Assembly (NCBI RefSeq): GCF_011074885.1
Contig: NC_054686.1
Coordinates: 496,001 to 560,000 of the forward strand
Direction: 5' to 3'
DNA: 64,000 nt
DNA from: Brettanomyces bruxellensis
Lineage: Eukaryota > Ascomycota > Pichiomycetes > Pichiales > Pichiaceae
In this document: positions 19,509-29,661 of the stretch, piece after piece
How the letters are laid out: each line of letters starts with the position of its first letter
Position numbering within the stretch: position 1 is the first letter of the stretch
Position numbers and translations under genes: made by a program
The notes under the pieces: generated by a model
What the model was told of the DNA's origin: nothing
Seen by the model: the letters and a program-made list of their open reading frames with translations, nothing else
The model's database searches: none

Positions 19509-21698
19509 ATGAAAAAGGTCAACACCAACACAAAGCTTGAGTACCAGGCTGTAGTGCTAACTGATTCTTATCAGACAAGGTTCATGCCATTGACTCATGT
19601 CGAACCGAGATGCCTTATGCCATTAGCGAATGTACCTTTAATAGAATACACTTTAGAGTTTTTAGCACAAACAGACGTGGTGTCGGAAGTATTTTTGATG
19701 TGCTCTTCACATGCTGATCAAATTCAAAAATACATTGATCAATCGAAATGGGTTCTTCCTTCTTCACCATTTTCTAAGATTCACACATTGCTGACTGTGG
19801 AATCAAGATCAGTTGGTGATGCAATGAGAGATATTGATGCCAGGGGAATGATTACCGGCGATTTCATTCTTGTCTCAGGTGATGTGATTACAAACATGGA
19901 TCTTAACAAGGCTTTGAGTGCTCATCGCCAGCATAAACAAGATGACAGGGATTACGTTTCAACAATGGTTTTGAAACAAGCATCACCGCTGCACAGATCA
20001 CGTTCGTATGTAGAGCCAGCATGCTTTATCCTCGAGGAGGGAACAAACAGGTGCATATATTATCAGGATATTCCACCATTAAACGGTAGAAAAACATCTG
20101 TGGACATCGATCCTGAGTTATTGGGCGATGTTGGTGAAATAGTGTTGAAAAATGATCTTATTGACTGCCGTGTTGACATTTGCACGCCACAGGTTTTGTC
20201 AACGTTTCAGGAAAATTTTGATTACCAGTTCTTGAGGGCAGACTGGGTTAAAGGTGTTTTAAGTAGCGATTTACTGCGTAAACATGTTTACACATATATC
20301 ACTAAAGACGACTATGCCGCAAGAGTTGAAAGCTGGCAGACATACGACGGAATTTCACAGGATGTTTTGGAGAGGTGGTGCTATCCGATCGTTCCAGAAA
20401 GAAATTTATTGGAAGACCAAACGTACACTTATGAAAGCCAGCATGTTTACAAGGAGTCCAACATACGGTTATCGCAATCATGTAAAATTGATTCATGCGT
20501 CGAAATAGGTTCCCGAACGTTTGTTGGAGACGGTTCTCGTATTGGCTCTTCCGTGATTGGCAGAGATTGTTACATTGGTAAAAATGTTATAATAGACAAT
20601 TCATACATTTGGAAAGGGGCCAGAGTTGAGGATGGTGCTGTTATTAGACATTCCATCGTTGCGTCAGATGCTGTGATCAAAGAAAACGTTATCATCAATC
20701 CTGGTTCGGTGATTGGTTTTGGCGTTGTTATTGGAAAAGATGTCGTTATTGCAAACTATACTAAAATCACTAAGAATCTATTCAAGGAAAAGAAGAGAAT
20801 TAAGGAAGAACCTTCAGATGCCACTTCAGATTTCGGCAATGAGACTGAGGGCTCTAGTAGTCAATTCACTACCACAACGGATGAAGAATCCACCAGTGCG
20901 GCTACAAGCGAGATTCCATCAGAATCGGATTCGGGAGAAGAAAACACAAATAATACCACACGTGAGAATATCGTTGGCTCAGATGGGGTTGGCTTCTTAT
21001 ACGAGGATGATGAGAGATACAACGGAATGGTGAGCCAAATGGCATCTCTCGAGCTTTCTGATGTGTCGATTGCTTCAAGTACCATCACTAGACGTTCAAC
21101 AAAAAGGAAGAAAAGAACAATGTCGTCAACAGCAAGTCAGGCCGCAGCATCAGAGGAGGAAAGTGAGGATTTCGAGCAGGAGGCAATTGCTACTGTTAAT
21201 CGTGCTATGGAAAACAACTATGATATTGACACATCTCTTCTTGAGGTGAACACTTTACGTATGAGTATGAATGTGACCTACCATGAAGTCAGAGATGCCA
21301 CTTGCAAGGCGATGCTTTCACGGGTTGATCACTTTATTGAGACTCAAACTTTGGGTGTAAAAGAGGCTGTGGAAAAGATATTCCAAAAGTGGTCTGAATT
21401 ATTCACCAGGCAAGTATTTGAAGATGCTGATCAAGTCGATCTTATGATGATAATACAACAGATTTGCAGCGGTCTGGATCCTAAATACGGATCTATGATC
21501 CTACTATATGCTTTACTTATACTATATGAGCAGGAAATCATCGAAGAGGACAATATTAATATCTGGTGGAACAGTGAGGATTCGAAAGCATTAAACAGAG
21601 TTAGAGATAAAACAGCAAAATGGATTGAGTGGCTTGCACAGGCGGAAAGTGAGAGCGAAGGAGAGAATGAGAATGAAAGTGATGAAAGCGAAGAATGA
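19509..21698 (+). CDS. GCD6: GCD6, eIF2B epsilon catalytic subunit
   Basis: eIF2B epsilon is the guanine-nucleotide exchange subunit for eIF2 and the point of translational control by Gcn2. The 729-residue protein has the full layout: an N-terminal nucleotidyltransferase-like domain (QAVVLTDSYQTRFMPLTHVEPRC, LMPLANVPLIEYTLEFL, then FILVSGDVITNMDLNKAL), a left-handed beta-helix of hexapeptide repeats at about residues 325-420 (IGSSVIGRDCYIGKNVIID), an acidic Ser-rich linker, and the C-terminal W2/eIF5C catalytic domain rich in Trp and Glu (INIWWNSEDS, WIEWLAQAESESEGE). The start is ATG 19509. It heads the + strand run GCD6-CDC42-TCP1-UPC2. Confidence 0.95.
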   Translation: MKKVNTNTKLEYQAVVLTDSYQTRFMPLTHVEPRCLMPLANVPLIEYTLEFLAQTDVVSEVFLMCSSHADQIQKYIDQSKWVLPSSPFSKIHTLLTVESRSVGDAMRDIDARGMITGDFILVSGDVITNMDLNKALSAHRQHKQDDRDYVSTMVLKQASPLHRSRSYVEPACFILEEGTNRCIYYQDIPPLNGRKTSVDIDPELLGDVGEIVLKNDLIDCRVDICTPQVLSTFQENFDYQFLRADWVKGVLSSDLLRKHVYTYITKDDYAARVESWQTYDGISQDVLERWCYPIVPERNLLEDQTYTYESQHVYKESNIRLSQSCKIDSCVEIGSRTFVGDGSRIGSSVIGRDCYIGKNVIIDNSYIWKGARVEDGAVIRHSIVASDAVIKENVIINPGSVIGFGVVIGKDVVIANYTKITKNLFKEKKRIKEEPSDATSDFGNETEGSSSQFTTTTDEESTSAATSEIPSESDSGEENTNNTTRENIVGSDGVGFLYEDDERYNGMVSQMASLELSDVSIASSTITRRSTKRKKRTMSSTASQAAASEEESEDFEQEAIATVNRAMENNYDIDTSLLEVNTLRMSMNVTYHEVRDATCKAMLSRVDHFIETQTLGVKEAVEKIFQKWSELFTRQVFEDADQVDLMMIIQQICSGLDPKYGSMILLYALLILYEQEIIEEDNINIWWNSEDSKALNRVRDKTAKWIEWLAQAESESEGENENESDESEE

Positions 21699-22224
21699 TA
21701 AACAAATAAAACTTTGTAATTTAATGAAATTTAGGATAGAGTAATTTCTGCATGCTTTCAACAATTTGTTATAATTACATTCTCAATATAAGTATTATCT
21801 ATCCAACTCATGTGAAATAGTACCTCATTTTTTTTTCACTATATCTGGTCTACGTTTATTTGGCCTTAAAACATTTACATTTCCCACTCTCACTCCTAAA
21901 ACACGCATAGCGTCGATCTCAATTTCTCTTTTGCAGTATACCGAATGGTGCCGTGAACACATATCGTGTACAATGTAAAATTTCTCCTTAATTTTTTTTT
22001 TGAGGCGGCCGGTATCTAACTTTGAATTTTATTTTTTATTTATTTTTTTTTTAGGTGCTGGCTGTTACACAAACAGAGTCGTCGGTCGTTTTACATACCC
22101 TATTTTTATCTAAACACTGATGCTTATTCCCAGTTTTTAAAGGTTGTATAGCTTTGATTTCAGTTGGGTTAGGAATATAAGAAATTGAAGAGAACAATTT
22201 AGTAAAAGAGAAACTGAAGCTGCA
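21699..22224 (+). other. Intergenic region, GCD6 to CDC42
   Basis: 526 bases, T-rich, with T runs near 21991 and 22034-22052. Nothing more specific recognised; it should hold the GCD6 terminator and the CDC42 promoter. Confidence 0.5.
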
Positions 22225-22815
22225 ATGGGTTCATATAACAACAATACGATAAAATGTGTGGTGGTTGGAGATGGTGCAGTGGGAAAAACATGCCTTTTAA
22301 TCTCTTACACAAGTAATCAGTTTCCGGAGGATTATGTCCCAACCGTTTTCGATAATTATGCCGTTACTGTTATGATTGGTGACGAGCCTTACACATTTGG
22401 ATTGTTTGATACAGCTGGACAGGAAGATTACGATAGATTAAGACCACTTTCATATCCGCAAACAGATATATTTTTAATTTGCTTCTCCGTTGTCGTTCCT
22501 TCATCATTCGATAATGTGAAAGAGAAGTGGTATCCAGAAATAAGTCATCATGCTCCTCATGTACCTTGCATCATTGTTGGAACTCAAATAGATTTGAGAG
22601 ATGATCCTACGGCACTTGCTAATCTTGCCCGCCAGCATCAAAAACCAATAACCTATCAACAAGGTGAACGCCTTGCAAAGGAACTAAAGGCGGTGAAATA
22701 TGATGAATGCTCTGCTCTTACCCAAGTCGGTTTGAAGAGCTTATTTGACGATGCCATCGTTGCTGCACTTGAGCCCCCTGTTATCAAGAAGAGCAAGAAA
22801 TGTATCATTCTTTGA
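22225..22815 (+). CDS. CDC42: CDC42, Rho-family GTPase for cell polarity
   Basis: Cdc42 sets polarity and bud site through PAK kinases, formins and septins. The P-loop GDGAVGKTC, switch I ([11 protein letters not shown]), switch II ([17 protein letters not shown]), TQIDLRDD and the ECSALTQ motif are all present. The polybasic tail and CAAX box (KKSKKCIIL) predict geranylgeranylation and membrane targeting. At 196 residues it is five longer than the standard 191: the N-terminus reads [11 protein letters not shown] where most Cdc42 proteins have about MQTIKC, so Gly12 is Gly17 here and Gln61 is Gln66. The insert region ([13 protein letters not shown]) is more divergent than the rest. The start is the ATG at 22225. 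Confidence 0.96.
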   Translation: MGSYNNNTIKCVVVGDGAVGKTCLLISYTSNQFPEDYVPTVFDNYAVTVMIGDEPYTFGLFDTAGQEDYDRLRPLSYPQTDIFLICFSVVVPSSFDNVKEKWYPEISHHAPHVPCIIVGTQIDLRDDPTALANLARQHQKPITYQQGERLAKELKAVKYDECSALTQVGLKSLFDDAIVAALEPPVIKKSKKCIIL

Positions 22816-24051
22816 AAGACGATTCCAACATATCGGTCCTATTCTCTTTCTGTTTCTGTTTCATTTTCTTGGTTTTCTTGTATGTGTCATTACTTTTCTC
22901 TACTCTTCGTTATACTTTTATTTTGCTTGAACTTTTATTTCATGCTCTTCTTGTTCCTCCTGACACATTCTTTTTCTTTCGAGTCTTTGTTTTTGTGTGG
23001 CGGAGGTGTTATTTTCAGTCGTTCTTTACCATTAACTAATGAAGTTAATCTCCAGGAGAAACATATATATTTGTTCTCCCAGTTTTTCTATTATTACTTT
23101 TGAGGTTATTTTGCCTTATCTTGTTCAGGTGCGTGCTTATTTCTTAATTATTCCAGTTCAATTTTGAGACCCGGTGTTCATTATTTTACACATTACTGTC
23201 TTGAATGAAGACTGCCGTTAGGATGGCTTATACAAACCGGTTAATCACTTTGATAGTGAATTGATCTTGCTACAGATTTGAGAAGAGATACGAAAGGAAG
23301 TGATTCGTTACTGGAAGTAATAGAGATTACGCTGCTAAAGCTTGTATTGTATACCCAGGGATCAGAGAGAAGAAGCAAAAAAAAAGCAAGGAAAAGCAAG
23401 TGGAAAAATGTAGATTCAGTTGTTGCACATGCACATTTATATATACAAGAATTTTGGGCGGGGTTTTCGTCTAACGCTTTGAATACATTAGTTCTGTTGA
23501 AATATTATTAGAAGTAGGATTTGTTTATTGTCTCAATATGTACTTTGCTAATCATCAAATATTGCAATCTGAAACGAAAAAAAAAAATCTTTTCAAGTTC
23601 GAATTCATTTTCTTCGAGATATTGACTAGTGTATGGATACAAATTTAAATAATAGGGAAAAGAGTAGAAGATGTTAATCCTGAACGACGTCCAATCATCC
23701 TTTAAATGCTTTCAACATTATGGAAAGAGATACAGGTGCAAACCTTGCTAATAGCCACAAGTGCATTACAGAAAAATAACCGTTATAGAGAATACTGGTT
23801 GAAGTGTGTCCAATTGATAATATATTACTGTTCGCTTGTGCAAGGTTTACTAAACCTCCATTTTTCATACGTAAGTTAAACCTTTAGTGTGCTAAACCTT
23901 TCAACAACAAAATTATAGTAAAAAATGAAGAAAGACTTCTATAAGGTCTCGAAGGTAAAAGTATGAACAGGGAGGGAATTAAAGGTGGAACATCTAAATC
24001 AAAAGAATACATCCTTACCCTACGCGTTGAATCCTGAAGTAACCTAAAATC

Positions 24052-24077
24052 TTTTTTTTTTTTTTTTTTTTTTTTTT
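24052..24077. repeat. Poly(dT) tract, 26 T
   Basis: Twenty-six consecutive T, the longest homopolymer in the window, about 150 bases upstream of TCP1. Likely a nucleosome-free promoter core. Confidence 0.9.
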
Positions 24078-24081
24078 CACT

Positions 24082-24108
24082 GAAGAAGTTTCTTCAATAT
24101 TGAAGAAG
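24082..24108. promoter_or_regulatory. Heat-shock-element-like site within an 18-bp palindrome
   Basis: GAA at 24085 and TTC at 24090 form one nGAAnnTTCn step, with further GAA/TTC units on both sides and an in-phase GAA at 24105. Positions 24090-24107 are a perfect palindrome (TTCTTCAATATTGAAGAA). Hsf1 control of TCP1 is inferred. Confidence 0.4.
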
Positions 24109-24224
24109 ACGTAGCTACCACCATCTTCCAGAAAATAAAAGTAGACTACACTAGTCATTAACTCCAATACGTGTAATTATTTTCAGTGGAGTTATCTGAT
24201 ACAAGAAATTAACATATAGTTAGA

Positions 24225-25892
24225 ATGTTTGCTGCTCCAAGGTCAGACACACTTTTCCTAGGTGCTGAAAAATTGAGTGGCGATGATGTGCGTACTCAGA
24301 ATGTTCTCGCAACACAGGCAGTGGCGAATGTGGTGAAATCTTCACTTGGTCCGGTTGGACTTGATAAAATGCTTGTTGATGATATTGGTGATGTGACTGT
24401 TACGAATGATGGAGCAACAATTTTGTCATTGCTTGACGTTCAGCATCCAGCAGGTAAGATTTTAGTTGAGTTAGCACAGCAGCAGGACAGAGAGGTTGGA
24501 GATGGCACTACTTCCGTTGTTATTATTGCATCTGAACTTTTGAAAAGAGCCAACGAACTCGTCAAGGTTAAGGTTCATCCTACCACTATTATTACAGGTT
24601 ACAAGTTGGCTTTAAGAGAAGCCACAAGGTTTGTCAACAGTGTTATGTCACGTCCCGTGGATTCTCTTGGAAAGGACACGTTAATCAACATTGCAAAGAC
24701 GTCTATGTCGTCGAAGATTATTGGACCAGACTCGGAGTTCTTTAGTAAGATGGTCGTGGATGCAATGTTAGCCGTGAAAACTGCAAATTCAAGAGGTGAG
24801 GTGAAGTATCCAGTGAAGGCAGTGAACATATTGAAAGCGCATGGTAAGTCTGCCACAGAATCGGTGCTAGTCTCAGGATATGCAATAAACTGCATGGTTG
24901 CTTCCCAGGCCATGGTGAAGGAAGTGAAGGAGGCAAAAATTGCATGTCTTGATTTCGGCTTACAGAGAGCAAAGATGGCATTGGGTGTTCAAATTGATTT
25001 GGAAGACCCCGACCAGGTGGAAGAGGTGAAGAAGAATGAGCAGGAGTTGGTCTTGAAGAAGGTTAAAATGATTATAGACGCAGGTGCAAATGTTGTTTTG
25101 ACAACTAAGGGAATTGATGATCTATGCCTCAAAGAGTTTGTGGAACACAAGGTGCTGGCAGTGAGAAGATGCAAGAGAGAAGACCTCCGTAGAATAGCGA
25201 GGGCTACCGGAGCCAGCTTTTTAAGCAGCATGACAAACTTGGAAGGAGACGAAGTATTTGAGAGTGCCGATTTGGGACAAGCTGAACAAGTTTCGCAGGA
25301 GAGGTTTTCGGATGACGAATGCATCCTAATCAAGAATCCTAAGGCACACTCGGCATCATCGATTGTTCTTAGGGGTCCTAACGACTACTCATTGGACGAA
25401 ATGGAAAGATCCATTCATGATGCACTTTCCGTGGTCAAGAGAACTTTGGAATCAGGCAACGTCGTTCCAGGAGGCGGAGCAGTCGAAACAGCACTGAACA
25501 TATATTTGGAAAATTTCGCGACAACTGTGGGATCGAGGGAGCAATTAGCAATCGGCGAATTTGCCGCAGCATTGTTAATAATACCAAAAACGTTAGCCGT
25601 GAATGCCGCAAAGGATTCATCAGATCTTGTTGCTAAATTAAGATCTTACCATGCTGCTTCGCAGCAAGTTTCTGCCGCGGACGCGAAAAGGAAAAATTAT
25701 AAGAACTATGGATTGGATTTGATCAAGGGCAAGATCATTGATGAAATACACCATGGCGTTTTGGAACCCACAGTTTCTAAGATCAAGTCCTTGAAAAGTG
25801 CTCTAGAGGCATGCGTTGCTATTCTAAGGATCGATACACTTATAACAGTTGATCCGGAGCCTTCCAAGGAGGATCCTCACGGTCATCATTAA
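24225..25892 (+). CDS. TCP1: TCP1, CCT chaperonin subunit alpha
   Basis: Cct1/Tcp1 is one of eight subunits of the TRiC/CCT ring that folds actin and tubulin in the cytosol. It is 555 residues, the usual length. Group II chaperonin signatures are intact: [28 protein letters not shown] (residues 58-67), the ATP-binding [10 protein letters not shown] (91-100), a VVPGGGAVE motif and a C-terminal LRIDTLI strand. Subunit type is set by alpha-specific stretches such as [18 protein letters not shown] and [23 protein letters not shown] codons at 25155 and 25494 fall at positions that are hydrophobic or Leu in orthologues, so CTG reads as Leu. The start is ATG 24225. Confidence 0.97.
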   Translation: MFAAPRSDTLFLGAEKLSGDDVRTQNVLATQAVANVVKSSLGPVGLDKMLVDDIGDVTVTNDGATILSLLDVQHPAGKILVELAQQQDREVGDGTTSVVIIASELLKRANELVKVKVHPTTIITGYKLALREATRFVNSVMSRPVDSLGKDTLINIAKTSMSSKIIGPDSEFFSKMVVDAMLAVKTANSRGEVKYPVKAVNILKAHGKSATESVLVSGYAINCMVASQAMVKEVKEAKIACLDFGLQRAKMALGVQIDLEDPDQVEEVKKNEQELVLKKVKMIIDAGANVVLTTKGIDDLCLKEFVEHKVLAVRRCKREDLRRIARATGASFLSSMTNLEGDEVFESADLGQAEQVSQERFSDDECILIKNPKAHSASSIVLRGPNDYSLDEMERSIHDALSVVKRTLESGNVVPGGGAVETALNIYLENFATTVGSREQLAIGEFAAALLIIPKTLAVNAAKDSSDLVAKLRSYHAASQQVSAADAKRKNYKNYGLDLIKGKIIDEIHHGVLEPTVSKIKSLKSALEACVAILRIDTLITVDPEPSKEDPHGHH

Positions 25893-26292
25893 GGAAGGTT
25901 AATGATATCTTTTCCGTTTCAATTGCTCGTCCGCGGAGATTAATTGTTCATAGCTACGTATTTAGTATAATAAAAAAAGTGAAACTTTGTTAGCGTCGAT
26001 TCCGCTTATTAGTGAGGGGGAAAAGTTACTTAATAATAAAATCCAACAATATGGGCTCATTGAACTTTGTCTTTATTATGTAAGGGACTACTACTTGATG
26101 AAGCTTAATTTGGATAAAGAAACAAAAGTAAATATTGTATGTGCAAGTGAAATATTGAGATAAATACCCAAATTTTCATCGTGATGCTTTTTTTTTACAT
26201 TGTGTCAAAGCTAGTAGAGCGGGAAGAATGATCTGGTGTGCCCCGAATATCCGCGAATATTTCAAATAATTAAAGGAAATGTCGGCATTTGT

Positions 26293-26314
26293 AAAAAAAA
26301 AAAAAAAAAAAAAA
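26293..26314. repeat. Poly(dA) tract, 22 A
   Basis: Twenty-two consecutive A, some 40 bases before the paired TATACGA sites in the UPC2 promoter. Confidence 0.9.
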
Positions 26315-26356
26315 TTTACGTACAATGTAAAAGCGGTACGAAGAAATTTTGAATAT

Positions 26357-26373
26357 TATACGACCTTATACGA
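26357..26373 (-). promoter_or_regulatory. Two sterol-response-type sites (TCGTATA) 10 bp apart
   Basis: TATACGA occurs at 26357-26363 and 26367-26373; read on the minus strand both are TCGTATA, the core of the yeast sterol regulatory element bound by Upc2/Ecm22. The exact 10-bp step puts them on one face of the helix, about 575 bases upstream of the UPC2 ATG. Autoregulation is inferred. Confidence 0.5.
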
Positions 26374-26944
26374 GGATCGATATCGAGAAATCACCGCTTT
26401 ATTTTTCTATCCTATCTTTCCCCAGAAGGGAATATCTTCAGAATATTTGATATATTGATCAATGCCCTTCGGCCGACAATTAGCCTTGCTATTGTTATTA
26501 TAGGTTTTTCCAGTGGATTCCCAAGGAAAAATTACCAACCCACTCGAGAGTTTGCTGAGCCACTAAAGTTGAATAAACTTAAGTTAGGACGCGAACAACA
26601 AAAAAAATAGGGGAAAAAAAGAAGGATCCCCAAAAAGGCTATCTGATTCTGTCAGTGGAGAAGAACCTGACCTATGCACATTAGAAGTGATTTGTGAGAT
26701 CTTGAAATTGATATCCGAAAGTATCCATAATTTCAAACAAGTACTCAGCTCTTAAGAACGTACAATTGTGTATACATATACTGTATAATATATCAAGGGT
26801 TGTGGCAATAGTCTTAGCTTTTCAACAAAACTTAGACTGTTGAAGTTGTCGTTTAGGAACGAATTGCGCATAGTTAAGGCTTAAAATTTCACAAAAATTG
26901 AGCCGACGATATTATCGATAGGGAAACAGAGAGGCTTGAGTTCG

Positions 26945-29383
26945 ATGACGATGACAACTTCAGTAACAGGAACCGTTGACGTTAAGAAAGAGCAAGATGA
27001 CAGTTCCCTGCAAACTGGGCAGGAATCGGCTGCTTCAGGTGGTAAATCGTCTCCGTTTTCTAGAGAAAGTACGTCTACTCGTACATCCCGATCTTCAAGT
27101 AGATCACCATCAAGGTCGACAAAATCAGTCAAGGTGAGTAAGAGATCTACAGGAAAAAGGCGGTTTCACAGGAAGAGCAGGAAGGGGTGTGCCACTTGCA
27201 AGAGGAGGAGGGTCAAGTGTGATGAGACGAAGCCGGTTTGCAAGAATTGCCAGCGTATAGGATTGGAGTGCTTATACTTGTATCCGTATGCATCTCTGGA
27301 GGAGAAGCAGAAGGCCATGGCGGCAAAAAAGGCACAGGAGGAGAGGAGGAAGAGAGATGAGGAGCAAAAAAGACAGAGTGAGCTGAATCAACAGCAGAAG
27401 ATGAACATGATGGCTTCAAGACAGATGTCGTTTCATCAGGGCTCGTTCCCACTGCAATCCCAACCGCTGATGTCTGCTCAATCTCAGAATGCGATTTCAA
27501 TTGCCAACTCACCAGTAGAGTTACCACAATCACCACCATTGGCCAACATCACACCGGGCTTAATCAACTCGGCAGCTTTGTCCATGCAGAGAATACCGAG
27601 CTATGGTTTATCCTCCATATTGAACCAGTCGTTTCCCTCCTCGTTTGGCTCGTTGTCCAGCTCTATAATGTCACCTGACTTAAATAACGTCTCACACGTA
27701 CCTGCTCTTACTGTTAAACATGCAACGCCTCCACCTCAATCGACTTCAGTTTCCGGCTTGACAAACCAGCAGATGTCACATTACGGTGCTCGTTCACAGT
27801 TGGATCAAGGAAGACAGCAGGCTTATCAACAACAACAACAGCAACAGCAGCAGCAACAACTACGGCAGCTAGAACTACAACAGCAGAAAAAAAATCGGCT
27901 GTTGAAGAATTCCATGCAAATGCAGAATGCTACGACACATTATCAAGGAGTTGCTGACATGGGTACATCGGATGAATTACAAAGAAAGGATAAGCTATCT
28001 GCCCAACGAAGAAATCCAACACTATCATCAACTCCAACACCCCAGCAGCTGGCTGCAAGAAAGCAGGAACAGCGGAATTCTGTCAGCCAAAGTCTGGCAG
28101 ATAACGTAAATGGAGACATGGACTCCACCAAACAGACCTCTCCTTTGCTAAAGAAATCCCAAACTCTTGGAAAGGGACCATCGCTTTCACCGGATCTAAT
28201 AAATGCGCCACCTCCACCGATGACACAGCCTGTTTCCGAGCTAAATTTGTTGGATCTCCGCTTGATGTATCACTACACAACTAAAGTCTGGCCCACGATT
28301 ACGGCAGCTGGAATTTCCGACTCCAAGATTTGGTCCGATGACATTCCAATGCTTGCATTCAAGTATCCATTTCTTATGCACTCGCTTCTAGCCTTTTCTG
28401 CAACCCATCTATCCCGTACCGAGCCTGGTCTTGATCAGTGCGTTACTGGGCATCGTTCGGAGGCCTTAAGGCTTTTACGTGAGGCTGTACTGGAAATGTC
28501 ACCTGAAAATACGGATGCATTAGTTGCTTCAGCTTTGATTTTAATCATGGATTCTCTAGCCAACGCATCCTCACCAACATCTACATCGCTTAAGTCGTTG
28601 CCGCCTTCAGCATGGATATTCCATGTAAAGGGGGCTGCAACAATTCTAACTGCAGTGTGGCCTCTCAGTGAGCGGTCGCGGTTTTATAAGTTCATTTCCG
28701 TTGACCTTGGTGACCTTGGTGATATTGGTTATGATATGATATCGGGTGAGTTATCAAATACATCAGACACAGGTGAGAACACCCAATCATTAGGTAAGGG
28801 CAGAATTCGCAAGCCAAGAATCAAATATTCGAACATTAAGTGCTTCGATGATGAAATTGCCGATCTTTTCCCCATTCCTCTCACGTCACCATACTTCCCA
28901 ACTCTTGCATACATGGCCAAACTATACAAGGAAAGATACAAGTCAGACTTTATTCTTCGAGTGTTTGCCTTTCCGGCCCTTTTGGATAAGAAATTCCTTG
29001 GATTACTTGTCAGCTGCGATTTGGTTGCAATGAGAATCATGCGTTGCTACTATCGTTTGCTCCGGAATTTCACCGAGGAGATGAAGGACAAGGTTTGGTT
29101 TTTGGAAGGTGTCTCTTCAGTTCTTCCAGTTGATGTGGATCAGTACTCTGGAGGTGGTGGTATGCACATGATGCTAGATTTCTTGGGCGGACCATCTATT
29201 ATTGATGATGATGGGAAAGGCGGAAATGAAATCGATAGGAAGGCACTGCAATCCGGTTTACTAGACACTAATAATCTTCCTAGCTCATCAATTGGAGACA
29301 GCTTAAGACTAGATGATAGCTCTGCTCTCACAGATGATGAAGCTGCAGACACTGACTTTATGGAAATGGCCAACAAGCATTGA
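26945..29383 (+). CDS. UPC2: UPC2/ECM22-type sterol-sensing zinc-cluster transcription factor
   Basis: Upc2 senses ergosterol and switches on ERG genes and sterol uptake. The 812-residue protein from ATG 26945 has a Ser/Arg-rich N-terminus and a Zn2Cys6 domain at residues 82-109 with six Cys in CX2CX6CX6CX2CX6C spacing ([18 protein letters not shown]), flanked by FHRKSRKG as in Upc2. A Gln/Ser-rich middle follows with an 11-Gln run. The C-terminal ligand-binding domain is very well kept: [52 protein letters not shown]. The [14 protein letters not shown] segment near the end is where, as remembered, activating mutations fall in Upc2 of other yeasts. It lies next to TCP1 and GCD6 as in S. cerevisiae. 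Convergent with the peroxidase gene. Confidence 0.93.
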   Translation: MTMTTSVTGTVDVKKEQDDSSLQTGQESAASGGKSSPFSRESTSTRTSRSSSRSPSRSTKSVKVSKRSTGKRRFHRKSRKGCATCKRRRVKCDETKPVCKNCQRIGLECLYLYPYASLEEKQKAMAAKKAQEERRKRDEEQKRQSELNQQQKMNMMASRQMSFHQGSFPLQSQPLMSAQSQNAISIANSPVELPQSPPLANITPGLINSAALSMQRIPSYGLSSILNQSFPSSFGSLSSSIMSPDLNNVSHVPALTVKHATPPPQSTSVSGLTNQQMSHYGARSQLDQGRQQAYQQQQQQQQQQQLRQLELQQQKKNRLLKNSMQMQNATTHYQGVADMGTSDELQRKDKLSAQRRNPTLSSTPTPQQLAARKQEQRNSVSQSLADNVNGDMDSTKQTSPLLKKSQTLGKGPSLSPDLINAPPPPMTQPVSELNLLDLRLMYHYTTKVWPTITAAGISDSKIWSDDIPMLAFKYPFLMHSLLAFSATHLSRTEPGLDQCVTGHRSEALRLLREAVLEMSPENTDALVASALILIMDSLANASSPTSTSLKSLPPSAWIFHVKGAATILTAVWPLSERSRFYKFISVDLGDLGDIGYDMISGELSNTSDTGENTQSLGKGRIRKPRIKYSNIKCFDDEIADLFPIPLTSPYFPTLAYMAKLYKERYKSDFILRVFAFPALLDKKFLGLLVSCDLVAMRIMRCYYRLLRNFTEEMKDKVWFLEGVSSVLPVDVDQYSGGGGMHMMLDFLGGPSIIDDDGKGGNEIDRKALQSGLLDTNNLPSSSIGDSLRLDDSSALTDDEAADTDFMEMANKH
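27827..27859 (+). repeat. Polyglutamine (CAA/CAG) tract in UPC2
   Basis: Eleven consecutive Gln codons of mixed CAA and CAG, inside a wider Gln-rich linker between the DNA-binding and ligand-binding domains. A likely length-variable site. Confidence 0.85.
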
Positions 29384-29661
29384 TTGAATTTTTTTTTCTA
29401 AACTTATTTTATTTCAACTTGTTTTATTTCGACGAACGCATTTGCTTTAATTATGTTTTCATATCTCTTTTTTTAACATGTCTTATGTATAGTTTCTGGA
29501 CTAATGCTTTTTTTTTATACCCTACAAGAATTATAAAGGATAAGACCACATTTCACATGCTTCAAAATACTAGCAATGATTGGGACAATCTGCAATTACT
29601 ATAATACTGATAAAACAGGATGAGCACCAGTAGCTGTTGTAGGAAACGAAAAAATACCAGT

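Larger units (their letters stand above)
22816..24224 (+). other. Intergenic region, CDC42 to TCP1
   Basis: 1.4 kb without a supportable gene. The first 250 bases are a pyrimidine-rich CDC42 3' region; the last 200 carry a 26-T tract and an 18-base palindrome in front of TCP1. Frames in between (for example near 23278) lack an ATG start or any family signal. Confidence 0.55.
25893..26944 (+). promoter_or_regulatory. Intergenic region and UPC2 promoter
   Basis: 1.05 kb. It holds a 22-A tract at 26293-26314, two TATACGA sites at 26357 and 26367, the palindrome TCGATATCGA just after them, and TATA-like sequence near 26770-26795, about 160 bases upstream of the UPC2 ATG. No gene is seen. Confidence 0.6.

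Noticed and set aside
23278..23511. 77-codon frame between CDC42 and TCP1
   Set aside because: Starts at TTG, basic low-complexity content, no family match.
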